A stretch of 64,000 nucleotides of DNA from Liquidambar formosana (GCA_039720395.1 CM077833.1:28914271-28978270), one strand, 5' to 3'; counted from the first letter of the stretch, positions 23,957 to 48,379 are shown. Made by a program: numbers and translations. The notes: generated by a model not told the origin, from the letters alone.

Positions 23957-26900
23957 ATGAAGCTAAGGAGTTGTGGTCATTTGCACTTTATCCAGGCTAT
24001 TAGGGGCAGTTCAGTGGTAAAGGTCCTGAATGTAGATTCTCGTCGAAGAACAGCGCTTGTGTTCAAGAAGGTAAAAGATATATATGAAACTGAAGATGCC
24101 AAAAATCCTGATTCACTTTCGACACGTCAACCAAAGGATGGGTTTAGGGGCTTGTACTTTGAATGTGATAGAGAGAAGATTGAAAGTCCATGTCATCCCA
24201 TGGGAGAAAGAAAGACAATCAAAAGTGACCCTGAAACTTATGATTTAAATTGCAGTGCTGGTGATAATGAAAGAGACAGTGAATTAGATGATCTCAGCTT
24301 TGGTAAGATGACATTGAAACAGCTTAAAGCAAGGTGCAAAACAAAGAAAAGAAAACTTTCAAAATTTATTGATTTTACTGATGAAAATGTTGAAACTTGT
24401 TCCCCTGTGAAACAAGAGTATTCTGACTTGCGATCAGAAGAAGAAGAATTTGATCTCAAGGAACCTCTCAGTCATTGGAAATCGATGCTTACAAAGAAGA
24501 GAAAGCGCATCAATAAGTGTGCCTCTTCACCCTCTCAAAGTGCTAACTCAGTTAAATCGGAAGAGAGCCCAAGTGATCAAGATCTTCTGCATTCCAGTGT
24601 CAAATTGTCTGCACGTATTAATATTAAAGCCGAAGTATCTGATTCTATTTACTCAGATTGCCAAAATTTGGTCCATGTTGCTGATGATTCCTCTATTGGT
24701 TGTAATGAGCAAGTGGGTTCTTGTGGAGTGGCATCCAGTGAAATGCTTGGGACTTCTGATGGATGTGCTTTGGAGACTGGGGAGTCAATTTCTTTCACAA
24801 AAGAACCTAGGAGTTGTGTTGTCAATGAAGTTTCCTATGACCATTTGGAGTATGCCGAACCTAACTCTCTTCCTAATGTAGCAGACATGGGTAGGGACAC
24901 TATGACAGTGGATGATTCAGAAATGTCCAGTCACCACTCTTCAGTTTTGCCTGTGCCAGAATTGAAGAAACAAGAAGACATCATCCATACATCTTTTCCT
25001 GACATCTCTCCAGAAATACTTTCTCCCCTCAAGGATCATAATTCTGATGTGTATGATAGCTCTCAAAGTCACTCCTTTCCACATGAGATGTCATGGCAGA
25101 TAAACAGTAATGCTGGGGCTCAACTACCTGAGATGGCCATTGATAATGGCCTTCAATGTGTGGAACTTAGTCATGGAGGTGGTGCATGTGTGTTTGAGGA
25201 TGAGAGTAAAGATGATTTGTCTTCTAATACTGAAGCTGGTGCTGCAAGCAGTCCCGAGAGTAACTTTTGTTCATCCTTTTATTCCAATCCATGCTCAAGT
25301 CCTGATAGCTATTTGGTTTCTGTGGATGATGATTCACCTACAACCGACTCCTTTCCACATGAGATGTCATGGCAGATAAATAGTAGTGCTGGGGCTCGAC
25401 TGCCTGAGATGGCCATTGATAATAGCCTTCAATGTGTGGAACTTAGTCATGGAGTTGGGGCATGTGCGGTTGAGGATGACAGTAAAGATGACTTACCTTC
25501 TAATACCGAAGCTGGTGCTAGAAGCAGTCACGAGAGTTTTTGCTCATCCTGTAATTCCAATCCATGCTCGAGTCCAGATAGCTGTTTGGTTTCCATGGAG
25601 GATGATTCACCTACAGCTGATGAGGAGCAATCCCTAATTTCCACCAGTGGTAATACATCAAGAAAATGCTCTGCTAGTATCCAGCTTAGTGATGCTAGCG
25701 CTGAACTTTCAACATCGGAAGTGGTTGGAATTTATCATTATTCAGAGCTGCGGCATCCTCCTGAAAGGCTCCTTTCAACCAGGAAGGTTTGTGAAACTCT
25801 TCTGTTGGATTTTAATTTGGGTTGTTTATGTTGCCTAGGAAGTTGTTAATCATTAAATGCTTTTACTTTTCAGGCCATTTCTCCTACTTCTCAGGAAAGG
25901 CTATGTAAGGCCATGGATGCAATTGAGTTACATGACGACATAAAAAATTACAGTAAGTCATATAATGTTGGGTTCAGATTTATAGGGTCCTTCATGTTAT
26001 ACCAATTGCATTGCCTGCCTAGGAGTGTTTGGACACTACTGCGTATCATCCATGGTGAACCAACAATTGCAAACCATGTCAAATGACTATCAGAGCAAAA
26101 GCAAGCAAAAATGGGAGGAAAAGAGGACTAGATAGAACTAATTTAATTCTCCAAGAGAAAAATTAATGGAAAGGTTGGAAGGAACGCACCCTTGGGTAGC
26201 CCAGTTGGTTAGGGCGAACTTGTGATTGTATGGTTAGGCGCACTGGTCATGGGTTTGATTCCATACTAGGACAACCCTAAGATTTAAGTGGGGGGGCCAT
26301 GACGGTGGGTTGCTGCACTAGTCTCTTGGGGTTTTAGGTTCCATGGGTGGGTCCAAAGGGCCCTGCTATGAGATGGTTCCCCCATTATCAAAAGAAAAAA
26401 AAAAGGTTGGAAGAAAATGGACCTGTCTTTTCATATGGATTTAGGGTGCATCCATGTAGCAACTGTTTATGCGTGGAATGACAGCTCTTCTGGCCCTAGT
26501 GATTTTTATTAATTTATTTTTAAAACAGAATTGGTTCATTTTGAAACCATATTTAATGATTTTTTTTTTCCAATTTATTCACTTATAGTTGCATTAATTA
26601 TGTTGAGTTTTTCTTAACTTTTGAAATGAGTTTATCTGTTCTTTGTTGTACTAGTTAAAATAGGGCCATTACAAGATGTTAATAAATGATTTCAATTATT
26701 ATTTTTTATTCATTAGTTATCTTGGTGCTTAGTGATGACTATTTTGTTTGCTCAAATGAAATAGTATCAAGATTGAATCATTTCATTCTTATTTGTTTTC
26801 CAATCAACCCAACTATTTCCCACATTGTCTTTGTAATTGATTTTCACTGGGTTGTATTATGTCAGAGTGTAGGGTGAAACTATCATTTAAGAAACAAACT

Positions 26901-28537
26901 GAGAATAAGGCTTCATCGGCAGGATCAGATCTTGAGGGAGCAGGAAGCCATTATTAATGTCGAAGGGCCCAAACAGATTAAAAGAGCTGAAGTCACCATT
27001 AATCACAAGCCCATCCTTAGGAAACCAAAGAATGTTTCTGAAGGTTCTCCTCGTAAAGGCATTCTCAAAGTTCCGCATCTTTCTCATGTGCTACCGCGTG
27101 TTAGGCCTGGGTGTCCCTCCATCCAAAGTTGTTCAGAGAGTGCCATTGCATTCTCACAGCGACAGATGCATGACATTGAATCTCTTGCAATGAAGCTGAC
27201 AACGGAGCTGAAGTCCATGAAGGACATTGTGGCAGAAACATTGCATGCCGATGCCGTCCCAGCTACATCCTTAAAAGATAATGTGGATGAGGTATGTGAA
27301 CAAGCATCCTGGCATATTAGTGGTGAACCCTGTATCACAAATTAGTACATAAAATATTCAAGCCTTCTATTATAAATTCACTTTTGTGATTCTAAACATT
27401 TAAAGTGGTTTCTATTTTTTCTTCTTTGCTTATAAAGAATGATTAATACTTATTAGGTTTTGTACACATGAGTAATTATTCTTATCTGTATTTTATATTT
27501 GGTGAAACCGTGAAAGGCCTAATAGACTGACCTGGGCTTTTAAAGCCAATTTGTTAGCTGACAAGTAGAGTTGTTGACTTGTTGTGCTCATGTCTAATCA
27601 ACTGCTTGCAGCTCCTTTACTGAGTTGCATTCTTCTTGGCTGAATAAAGGGCAAAGGCTTGCTCCATAACCATTTTTGGAGTCTTTCACTATTCTCTACG
27701 AGGATCTGACTTTGAGGTTTGAAAATTCAGATTTGCCAATTGTGGAGGTGGTTTCTATACCACGAGTGATGAAGTTTACGAGTGGTCATCAAAGATATCA
27801 TGCTTGTATTAAAAGTAGTAATAAGTCAATGAACTTTACAACTATAGAGAAACAATGGATCCCGATTATTAACATAACAAAATAAATTGCCCCATTCATT
27901 TTTGACACAGCGAGCTGCTGCAGGGTTTATGAGGATTTAAGAAATATACCCTGTTATTCAGTAGGCTTTGTAATTTATTTCTTTAATATGATGACAATGA
28001 TATGATATAATTATAATTGATATGTTTTATTAATTCTGTATTCCTGCGTGGCTGCATGTTGTATGTAGATTTTAAGAATTTGCTATATTGGCAATTTAGA
28101 GTCCACGCCTAGGATATCATGCTCTCGACCTAACTGTTCTTTACTTCAACAGATAAGAATGGCCATTGAGAATGCAACGAAAATGGAAGAAACTGCAAGG
28201 AGATGGCTTTCTATGATGGCAAGGGACTGCAACCGTTTTTGTAAAATCATGGTTAGTTTCTCTTGTAATTTTGAAAGAATAAGAAAACAAACAAGGCCCT
28301 AGGCCTTTTTGTGGCATAACTTGAAACGATGAGACTATGTAATTGGTCTATGCTTTGTGGCATTGTTCTGATTACATTTGCATTGATGAATGGCAGAGAT
28401 TGACTGAGAAGGGTACTACTGATTCTGGAAATACAACCCACAAGGAGAGAAAGAAGATTACTTTTGCTGATGAAGCTGGTGGAAAGCTCTGCCATGTCAA
28501 GTTTTTCGAGGATGGCATGGCATCCACTGGAGCCTAA
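23957..28537 (+). CDS. Unidentified, probably plant-specific protein with internal tandem duplication; frame possibly broken
   Basis: Five exons can be traced: 23957-25786, 25874-25952, 26866-27291, 28153-28251 and 28397-28537 (TAA). The first encodes 610 residues, mostly acidic and Ser-rich, with basic clusters such as KKRKLSKF and KKRKRINK that may be nuclear localisation signals. The C-terminal part has a conserved look: RKGILKVPHLSHVLPR, ESAIAFSQRQMHDIESLAMK, WLSMMARDCNRFCKIM and KKITFADEAGGKLCHVKFF. I do not recognise a named domain and assign no function. Residues about 372-463 and 464-554 are a tandem duplication. The third exon starts in one frame (CRVKLSFKKQTENKASSAGS) but the downstream conserved part is in another, so as written the protein would stop near 26957. 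This may be a pseudogenising mutation, an assembly indel or an unseen splice. Confidence 0.6.
25071..25620 (+). repeat. Tandem duplication inside the coding exon
   Basis: Two copies with a 276-bp period (first from 25071, second from 25347) encode about 92 residues each. Both begin SFPHEMSWQINS and pass through LPEMAIDN, LQCVELSHG, NTEAGA and NPCSSPDS. The second copy is one codon shorter. The copies are highly similar at protein level and in frame, so the duplication extends the protein. Confidence 0.95.
26170..26413 (+). mobile_element. tRNA-derived SINE
   Basis: The body at 26182-26401 has an RNA polymerase III A box (TAGCCCAGTTGG) and a B box (GGGTTTGATTCC) about 40 bp apart and ends in an A-rich tail. 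It is flanked by a perfect 12-bp direct repeat AAAGGTTGGAAG (26170-26181 and 26402-26413). It sits in an intron of the 23957 gene, in the same orientation. Confidence 0.88.
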
Positions 28538-29074
28538 TTGTTAATAAATGGAATTTTGGCTAAATGATTCTGCAAGAGTCTTGTTGTACATTACATTCTT
28601 GGTGATTAGATGACAATTTGATGCTTAAACATTGAAGAGGTGAAACTGCTGGAAAGGGTTGTGGAGGCTTCTTTGACATCTATTGTAGTCTAGAGTTGAG
28701 CCACAATCGTTGGCCTCGTAGATTAGGAGGTACTTCTCTCCTTCCTACAAGGAAACAAAAGAAAAGGAAAGCTGAGACGATTGAGGCTGACTTTGGTGTT
28801 GTAATATTCGATTATTCTTGTTCAAGGACTACTGTTTCTTTTTTATTTTTATCTCCATTGATTTTGCATTGTATTGCATCATGGAAAATGAAATTATGAA
28901 AGTATTCCTCTGAGTAATTCTTGAATGATAAATCATCTTTTTCTATGACTACTACAACATTGAATAATCACTTCAAATGAAACTATTTAAAATCAACGGC
29001 TTTTGAGCTAAATGGCAAGTCTTTTGCTGGTCTTGATTTCAAGAAAAAAAAAAAAAGGAGAAAGACGTGACTCT
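28538..29074. other. 3' flank of the 23957 gene, no other gene seen
   Basis: Probable 3'UTR and spacer. AT-rich, with short ORFs only. Confidence 0.5.
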
Positions 29075-29297
29075 CTCCTCAGCTCCTTCAGATTCCGAGA
29101 AAGTTGTCCTCTCAAAGCCATTTCTATCTCCTCTGTGACTGCCTCTGTCTCTCTTCCCTCTCGCCGACATTTTTTTTTTTTTTTTTTTGCGCTGAGTTCT
29201 CTCGCCTACTGCACTAGCAGATATTTGTGTAATACGCTTGACGGTCTACAAATGCGGGCTTTAACTTTTGACCCGAACCGGTTTATTCAATTGGGTA
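29075..29297 (-). pseudogene. NDUFA2: Duplicated NDUFA2 promoter and exon-1 fragment
   Basis: This stretch matches 14169-14336 in the same orientation, from TCCTCAGCTCCTTCAGATTC through GCTTGACGGT to TTTATTCAATTGGGTA. It includes the start codon and the first 15 or so codons on the minus strand (MALRGQLSRNLKEL, where the intact gene has MAWRGQLSRNLKEL). After the codons for KEL the similarity ends. It also contains a T-run insertion. No second exon follows, so it cannot make the protein; the duplicated promoter could still act. Confidence 0.88.
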
Positions 29298-29840
29298 TAT
29301 CAGGACCCGGGAAAATGACCCGGTCACTCGGGTAAATGGTCGGTACTCGCCTACTCGGTAGCTTACTCCCTACGCATACCCACTAGAGGCTATGGTTTTG
29401 TACATCGCAGCCACTTATAATGAACAGGGGTGAAAATTGGGCTAAGTCTAGCCTTGAAATCAAGAAAAATGCACCTATGCTTTATTTGTTGTAGATTTCA
29501 TTACAACTTCACTTGCATGTTTCTGCTTCTCACCTGGTACTCAATGTGTTATCAATCACATTAAAGCTGTTTAATTTACCAGTCATTTTTGATAAATTGG
29601 AAATATAGTTGTCATTGAAGGTAAATGCATGCATTTAGTAAAGTTACCCTACTTGTCACATTCTAGTCAAACTATGTCACTCTCTATATTGGTTTTGCCC
29701 TTCTAGGGTAAATTTCTGTATTTTATCAGTAGGTAATTGACTAGCAATTATCTTTCATGACTATTTAATGAAATCCTTTTTTCCTGTTAAAAGTTCACTA
29801 TTTTCACTAGAGAATTGCAATCATTATGTATGATTTGCAG

Positions 29841-32800
29841 GTGTTAATTATCAGGGAGAAACTTGCTGATTTATATGAGTCTGAGGAGCAACGGTCAAAA
29901 GCAGCGCAGATGCTCAGTGGCATCGATCTAGATTCTTCAATGAGGTCTGAGAGTAAGCTTCTTCTATTTTGCTCATGAAACCAGTTACTTCAACATTCTT
30001 GACATAACCTTCCAATTGGTAATTTATATCTTTTTGTGTTGTCTCTATCAGAGTGATTGACGATAAATTCAGGTTGTCAAAGTGTGTCCAAATTGCTCGC
30101 CTATATCTTGAGGTACTGACTTTGGTATTTAAGCACAGTTTTAGATTGAAAAGATTTAGTTATTGTATACATCAAATTCAGTTTTCCCCCTCTGTATGAA
30201 TTGTACTGCCTATTGAATTTATTGGTTGCTTATTTGGCAGGATGATGATGCTGTTAATGCAGAAGCTTTTATTAATAAAGCTTCGTTCTTGGTTAGCAAC
30301 AGTCAGCATGAAGTATTGAATTTACAGTACAAGGTTGACATTTTGACAGGTCAGTGAAGAATAATGATGATTATGTTAAGGGTTGGAAGTTAGCATTTTA
30401 CCAAATCTTTTGTTCTCTTCCTTGTTTTCAGGTTTGTTATGCAAGGATTTTAGATTTAAAGAGGAAGTTGTTGGAAGCAGCACTGCGTTATTATGACATA
30501 TCCCAGATTGAGAAGCGGCAAATAGGAGATGACTATGGACATTTGAATGATTTTGTATTTTATTATGCAAGTGCTTACCAAATTTACCTTTTCCAAATGC
30601 TTTCTTTCTGGAATGATAAATTATGTTTTGCTTATCACCTACGTATAGGGTGTACTAGTCACTACTCTCTAGTTTCTGCTGTGTTGAAAGGTTTCTTGAT
30701 TCCCTTGATGGTACTCAAAGCATTGGAGCTCTGCCTGTTTCTGTACTACCTTGTTTGTCTCTATAATACTTTTAAAGATTTTCAGAGACTTCCTTGAATT
30801 GATTCGACTTGGGAGGTCCTTTTCTGTTTTTGCCTCCTAATTGCTCAACAGCAGTCTAAGGTCACTGTCTCCTTCCTTCTCCAGCAGCTCAATAAAAAAA
30901 AAAGGGTCTGGGCGGTGGGGTTGCGGATTTTGATATGGTTGAATTATTGTTTGGCATCTTTAGATTTGTAGAACTAACATGTTTTTCAACATCCCATTCA
31001 ACTGGTTTTGAGTACGTGTAAGATTTATCCTAGGAAGGGAAGTGAAGCTTAGGCACCATTACTAGAGAAGGATGATGTCTTTATCAAAAAAGAGAAAAAG
31101 ACTAGAAAAGGATTATGTTGTCGATAGTTTTATGTTTGTAACTGTTGCAAGATACATTTGATGAAAGATATTGTTGCCGGACTTTTCCTTCTTTGGATGT
31201 GTTTAACTTAGCCATTCCTTTATTATTTTTTCACAGATTGATTGATGAGGAAGCACTGGAGCAAGCTCTATCTGCTGCTGTGACATGCACAATTTTAGCT
31301 GCTGCAAGGTCCTCAACGTTCTCGTGTTCTTGCCACCTTATACAATGTAAATGCTATCTCTGGATTAATAGGACATAAGTTTGAGAAGAATTTTTTGCAT
31401 TGTTCAATTTACATTATGCTGAAACATTGGAAGTGGTTCAGGATGAACGGTGCTCAAAGTTGAAGATTTATCCGATATTGCAAAAGGTTCTCTCTCTCTC
31501 TCTCTCTTGCTTGCCTGCACTGCATGCACTTTTTATACCTGCATCGTATCTATCTTTTTTTCTTTTCGTATTTGTTTAAACCTTTGCTTTAGCAGTCTAC
31601 AGAAAGCCTAATGTGGAATTTACCAGGTGTATTTGGAGAGGATTTTGAGGAAATCAGAAATTGATGCGTTTGCTGAAGAACTAAAAGCACATCAGGTTGT
31701 CAATGTCTTGTGAGTTTATTTTCAAATGTCGCATTTGCAGCAGTCATATTTTGTTAACCTCTGCAGGATTTCTCACCTTTAGTTTCCAACAGAAAGCTCT
31801 TTTGCCAGACAATTTTACTGTTCTGGATCGTGCTATGATGGAGCATAATCTTTTGAGTGCAAGCAAACTTTACACAAATATAAGGTTGGAGAAATGATAG
31901 TCTCTTTTCTTGTTTTCTTTTCCCTTCATCATGACCTGTTCACTAATTTTTATAGTTCCTCCTAACTATACCTCTGGCATAGCATTGATGAGTTGGGCAC
32001 ATTGCTGGGCATTCCTCCTCATAAGGTACAATTCTACTCCAATCCCAAAGTTATACACAATTATTTTTATAGTTTTTCAATTCATTCTTCCATTTCCTAT
32101 TTGGTTAATGTGAACAGATAGGCAAAAGAATTATTATGAATTAGTTTCAACTTCTATGCTAGAGAAGTATACCTTTTCAAGATATCTCCCATAAGTTGTA
32201 CCTTTTTATCTGAGACTAAAGTCAACATTGGTATCTATTCGGGGTGGCCTGGTCTACATGCAGCTTCATATGACCATATCATTCTGGAATTATAAAATTA
32301 AGACTAAATTTATTATTATGTTCTGTTTGGGTATCTATTCTGTAATGTTTTATTCATTTTACTTGGAGCTTGGGTTGTAATGCTCATGCCTTGGGTTATT
32401 TATGAACTTAAGCACTTCTCCAGCGATTAACCTAGATCTTTTTATGGGAGGGGAGAACAATTGAATAATGGTGTTTCACAGTAAATTTAGTATGCGACAA
32501 GAAGAAATTAATGAGGTTTTAGGGTTTGGGGTGTTATTGGCCGCTTGACCATTTTATTTTTATTTTTATTTTGCTTTACTGGAAGCACCTATTTTGGAAG
32601 GTAGATTAATTTCTAAAACATTATTGAAATAGAAACTTTCTGGTATCGTTATGTTGATTGTTATAGATCATTGAGTGGCATCTAGCTGCCCCCCTCTGGG
32701 GAGTTCCATATTTGGGTCTTTCGTCTTTGAAACTTGCCAGAAACTCAAGGGATGGGGTTGTTGTCTAGCCTTTGTGTAAATTGTTAAGGGCTATGGTTGG

Positions 32801-34131
32801 CACCAGGGGGAGGGGAAGAAGAATTTCACTGGTTTTTCCTTCTTTTTCTACCCTATAAAAGTTGAAGTTGCTTTAATGGAGTATTTTTTATGCTGCTGTT
32901 TTACAGCTTCCAGTGAAATTGAAGTTTTTGCTAGTTTTGAGATCTTTGTTTTACTTTTATCTTGTTTTGTGGATAGCATGCTCTGAGCAGCATGTTAGTT
33001 CATATAATTTTTCAACGCTTGGCTGATTTTTTGTAAGCAGGCTGAGAAGATAGCATCTAGAATGATTTATGAGGATAGAATGAGGGGATCTATTGATCAG
33101 GTATGAATAACCACTGTCTCTTAGCTTGTGAAATCTTGTTCTTTTTTCTTTCCTCCCTCTATCTCTCTCTCTCTTGACTAGTAGAGGGTTTAATGTTTTT
33201 GAACCTACATCTAGATTGCAATGCAATTGGGTTCTTGGTATAAGTTGGAAGGCGGATTGACTTCTTCATTCCATCTTTATGAACCGACTTATAGACAGCC
33301 TCAAATTTTGTAACAGGCCATGAAAGAATTAACTGAGAAGTTAGAAACTCCATCTTATATTTTTACTGCTAGGTCAATGGATTAATTTTTTGTGTGAGAA
33401 ATAAAAAATAGAGAGAATATTTTCAATAGTTAAAGGACCTTTATAGAGATTTCAATATGACTGAACTTATACATAGATTTAATAATTCAGTATCAACTAG
33501 AAGCTGAAGGGCTAAACTTAGAGTCTTGGATTCTAATATTTTACCAACTTTAGACCGTCTTAGATATGTAAAATGATAGCCTTGTCTATTATTTCCTGTG
33601 ATGTGAATAGCATTTATGAGAAAATTTTCATGTATCAGGTTGAAGCTGTCATACATTTTGTGGATGACACTGAAGAACTGCAACAATGGGATCAACAGGT
33701 GATTCTTCTTTTATACCACTCCCCATTAGACAAACTTTAACCACCACCACCCCCCACACCCCCCAAAAAAAAAAAAAAAAAAAAAAAAAAACCAACACGG
33801 ACACACCCCAATAATAAATAAAAAACAAAAAACCCAAACAAGAAAATGCCCACCTTTTTTTTCTTCACCATCGTCGTCTGGGCCCAATACCTTAACTCGA
33901 GACCTTATAAGAGAGGAGATGCCATCAAGTTATCAATGATAGGGGTTCTAACTAATAGTTTTTTGACTGGTTGTGATTTTGCAGATTGCTGGCCTGTGCC
34001 AAGCTCTTAATGATGTCCTGGATAGCATGGCAAAGGGCTTATCCATTCCTGTCCTGATATTTGCTGATGATGATTTTAAAGGAGTCAAACATGATATATA
34101 TTTTGCTTTTGCAGTCCACAATTTTTTCTAA
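29841..34131 (+). pseudogene. CSN4: COP9 signalosome subunit 4 (CSN4) pseudogene, 5'-truncated
   Basis: Twelve exon-like blocks with introns encode the CSN4 sequence from VLIIREKLADLY to GLSIPV: 29841-29944, 30052-30112, 30241-30333, 30432-30532, 31237-31346, 31442-31486, 31627-31695, 31793-31884, 31983-32025, 33041-33100, 33639-33698 and 33987-34131. These cover the TPR-like and PCI/winged-helix parts. The first 120 or so residues of the roughly 400-residue family are absent. Lesions: the donor after 30532 reads CT instead of GT, one extra A (GCTGCAAGGTCC, near 31307) shifts the frame in the fifth block, and an extra C near the end (GTCCTGA) removes the normal stop. Intact CSN4 is part of the nuclear complex that removes NEDD8 from cullins. 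Retained introns show a DNA-level duplication, not a retrocopy. Confidence 0.9.
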
Positions 34132-35092
34132 TGACTCAAATTTTGCATAGTTCTCTTATTTTGTAATGGTTGTTTAATTAGATTATTAGTTTTATGGTAT
34201 CTCCCGTAAAGGAGTGATGTGCATGAGCAGTGGGAACTTTGCATCATTGCTTTTACTCATGTCTAGTTGTAGAAAGGATAAACGCATCAGCTCTTTCCAC
34301 TCAGCAGTCTGTCTTGGAGCTCGAGATTACTCTTTTCTACAATGCATGCAATTTGAAAACAGAACAAATTCACCAGCCATATGGATTCACTCACATCCAG
34401 CGCACCAGTTCCAGGCTAATAAAATGGTGGGAAAATGAACCTATTCCTTTATGTCTAGTCAATGAAATTCATTATGGCTCCCTGCATGGACTGAATAGCT
34501 TGCCATGCGCTATTTGAATAGTGCGTAGAGCCACCACTGGAATATAGCAAGCCCAAAATTTATCTACAATTGGCACATCAAGGATCATGCACTGATGATG
34601 AGAGAGAGAGAGATTTAACCCTATTCATTCATGTGCTGCATAATCATTGCTGAAATTCTTATGTACACGCACGAGGAGCAATCTTGGTAATCACAAGGTC
34701 CTTGTAGCAATTTGTTTAACCACAATCATTCACTCCTATAAGTTAAGCAGCAAGTTCTATATGCACAAGTGACTGGATTTTAATTGGAAAAGTGACCAAT
34801 CACATGAAGAGTTTCCTAGTGCCGAAGAAACTATGGCAAAAAACGTTATCATACTATGGGCACTGGATTATGCAATGTCAAAGAATAATACAAAAAAAGA
34901 AAATATTTATTTCCTTCCCTCTTATTCCCTTCAAATAGAATTACGAGTCCTAAACTATGACTACAGACGAACCCATTTTTGCCTCCCCTCCCTTTTTTTT
35001 TCTTCGTTCCTTTTTGTTTTATTTCTTCTATAATATGAACAATATATACAGCTAACAGTGAAAAAATAGTTCTGCACAGTTAGAAGAATGAA
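34132..35092. other. Spacer between CSN4 pseudogene and the IRE4-like gene
   Basis: No gene seen. A short (GA)n run lies at about 34600-34612. The right part should hold the 3'UTR of the kinase gene. Confidence 0.5.
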
Positions 35093-46771
<11,679 letters not shown>

Positions 46772-46929
46772 TATCCGAAACTTGTAGTCGAATAAAAGAG
46801 GAAAGAGCCGAAAATAAAACCCTAGGTCTCTGGTTTTCTTCGTCTCACAGCATCAAAAATGGCTATATTCCATTGAGACGAAAGATATAGCTAAGAGAAT
46901 CGAAAGTGAATGAATCAACGTCTGCTATA

Positions 46930-46935
46930 GATATA

Positions 46936-46972
<37 letters not shown>
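46930..46972. repeat. (AT)n microsatellite upstream of the IRE4-like gene
   Basis: About 20 AT units roughly 160 bp upstream of the kinase start codon, within its promoter or 5'UTR. Confidence 0.95.
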
Positions 46973-46974
<2 letters not shown>

Positions 46975-48379
46975 GTATATTTGAAATTGGAAAGGAAAGA
47001 GCTATTCGCACTTCCTGAATTTCGTTGGCGGCAATGCCAAATAACGAGGAGTGATGACTAATCAGCAAGCCTACTTCCCTTGTCTTTCTCGTTTTGCTCG
47101 AGACTCGAGAGAGAATAGGAAGCAAGGCTGCCTGTGGGGTGGGGGGCTTGTGGGGAGTGTTTGCAAGAAAACAAAAACAAAATAAAAAAGGTTTCGTCCA
47201 TATATGAGAATAAAATAAAGTGAAATGTTTTTTATTTTTTATTTTTTTTTCCGGGTTTTTGGATAAGTTGAAAATATCATTTAACATTCCTATCCTCACT
47301 TTGTTTCATTTCCATTTATTGATAAAATATTGTTGATTTAATGTTTTATGAGTAACACTAACATTTAATTGTGAAATCACCATTAACATCAATTATATCA
47401 ATCATAAGTTAATAAAAGATGTATAAAGTGGATACGTCAGGTTTGACATTCCTAATTAAATAACAGATAATGGGTGTGTCAAGTTTGACATATTCATTTT
47501 TCACAATTTTTATTGACTTATTATATTATGTAAATCAATCACAATTACAAATTCCTTTTATTCCATAAAAATAAATTAAATTTGACAAAATATACAGTTT
47601 AACAAAAAAAAAAATTAATGTATTGACTAAATTTTTCTTTTTTTTTCAAAAATACATTTTCTGATTTACAACTCTATAAGACATAAAAAAATAATTCTTC
47701 ATAAAACCAATAGTATTATAAGAAAGTTAAACAAATTTATGATTTCACCTTTCAAAGTGACAAACATTTTAAAACAAAAAAGATAATAAAAATGAACTAT
47801 CTTTGTTACACACGAGTTCTCTTTCCAACAAGCTCTCATCATTTTTCAACTACTTCAAACACACAATTTAAGATAAATTTATCATGCTAAAGCTGTCTTT
47901 GAATGTGTCCACACACTTTTAAAATTAATAGAGAGTTTTAGTCAAAAGCTATTAGATAAAAGAGAATATCAACTTTAGTCAATATATAATAGCAAATTAT
48001 GTCATATTTTTTAATGGAATTTTGTATGAAATATCATTTTAAGAGCATTCTATGATTCAATGATTCCATCCAACGGCGAGAAGCATGTCTGAACATTCAT
48101 GCTGAAAAAGTGAGAATAATTGAAGAGCCCGTGGATTCATTTAGTCGTAGCCTTTTTCAAAAAGGAAATAAAATATCAAATGAGTTCGATAACTACGGAA
48201 AATAAGAAAACAAAAATGTTTCATCTTTAAGGGCACTTTGGAAATTAAATGGTTTTTGCGACCTCCCACGTTACGAAGGCGATGGTTTTGACTCGTTTAA
48301 ATTGGTCCAATAGAGATCCCGCCTTTATCTTGCTTTTTATCTGCACCATGGAGAGTGGCTAGAAAGTTTCAAGTGGATA

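Noticed and set aside
24450..25838. Several plus-strand ORFs overlapping the long 23957-25786 exon
   Set aside because: They are shadow frames of the long exon, with repeated-looking peptides caused by the underlying tandem duplication.
26182..26260. Possible tRNA gene
   Set aside because: A and B boxes are present but there is no cloverleaf or acceptor stem; flanking duplication and A-tail show a SINE.
46925..47299. 124-residue minus-strand ORF ending in a Tyr-Ile run
   Set aside because: The Tyr-Ile run is the (AT)n microsatellite; the rest is promoter sequence without coding character.
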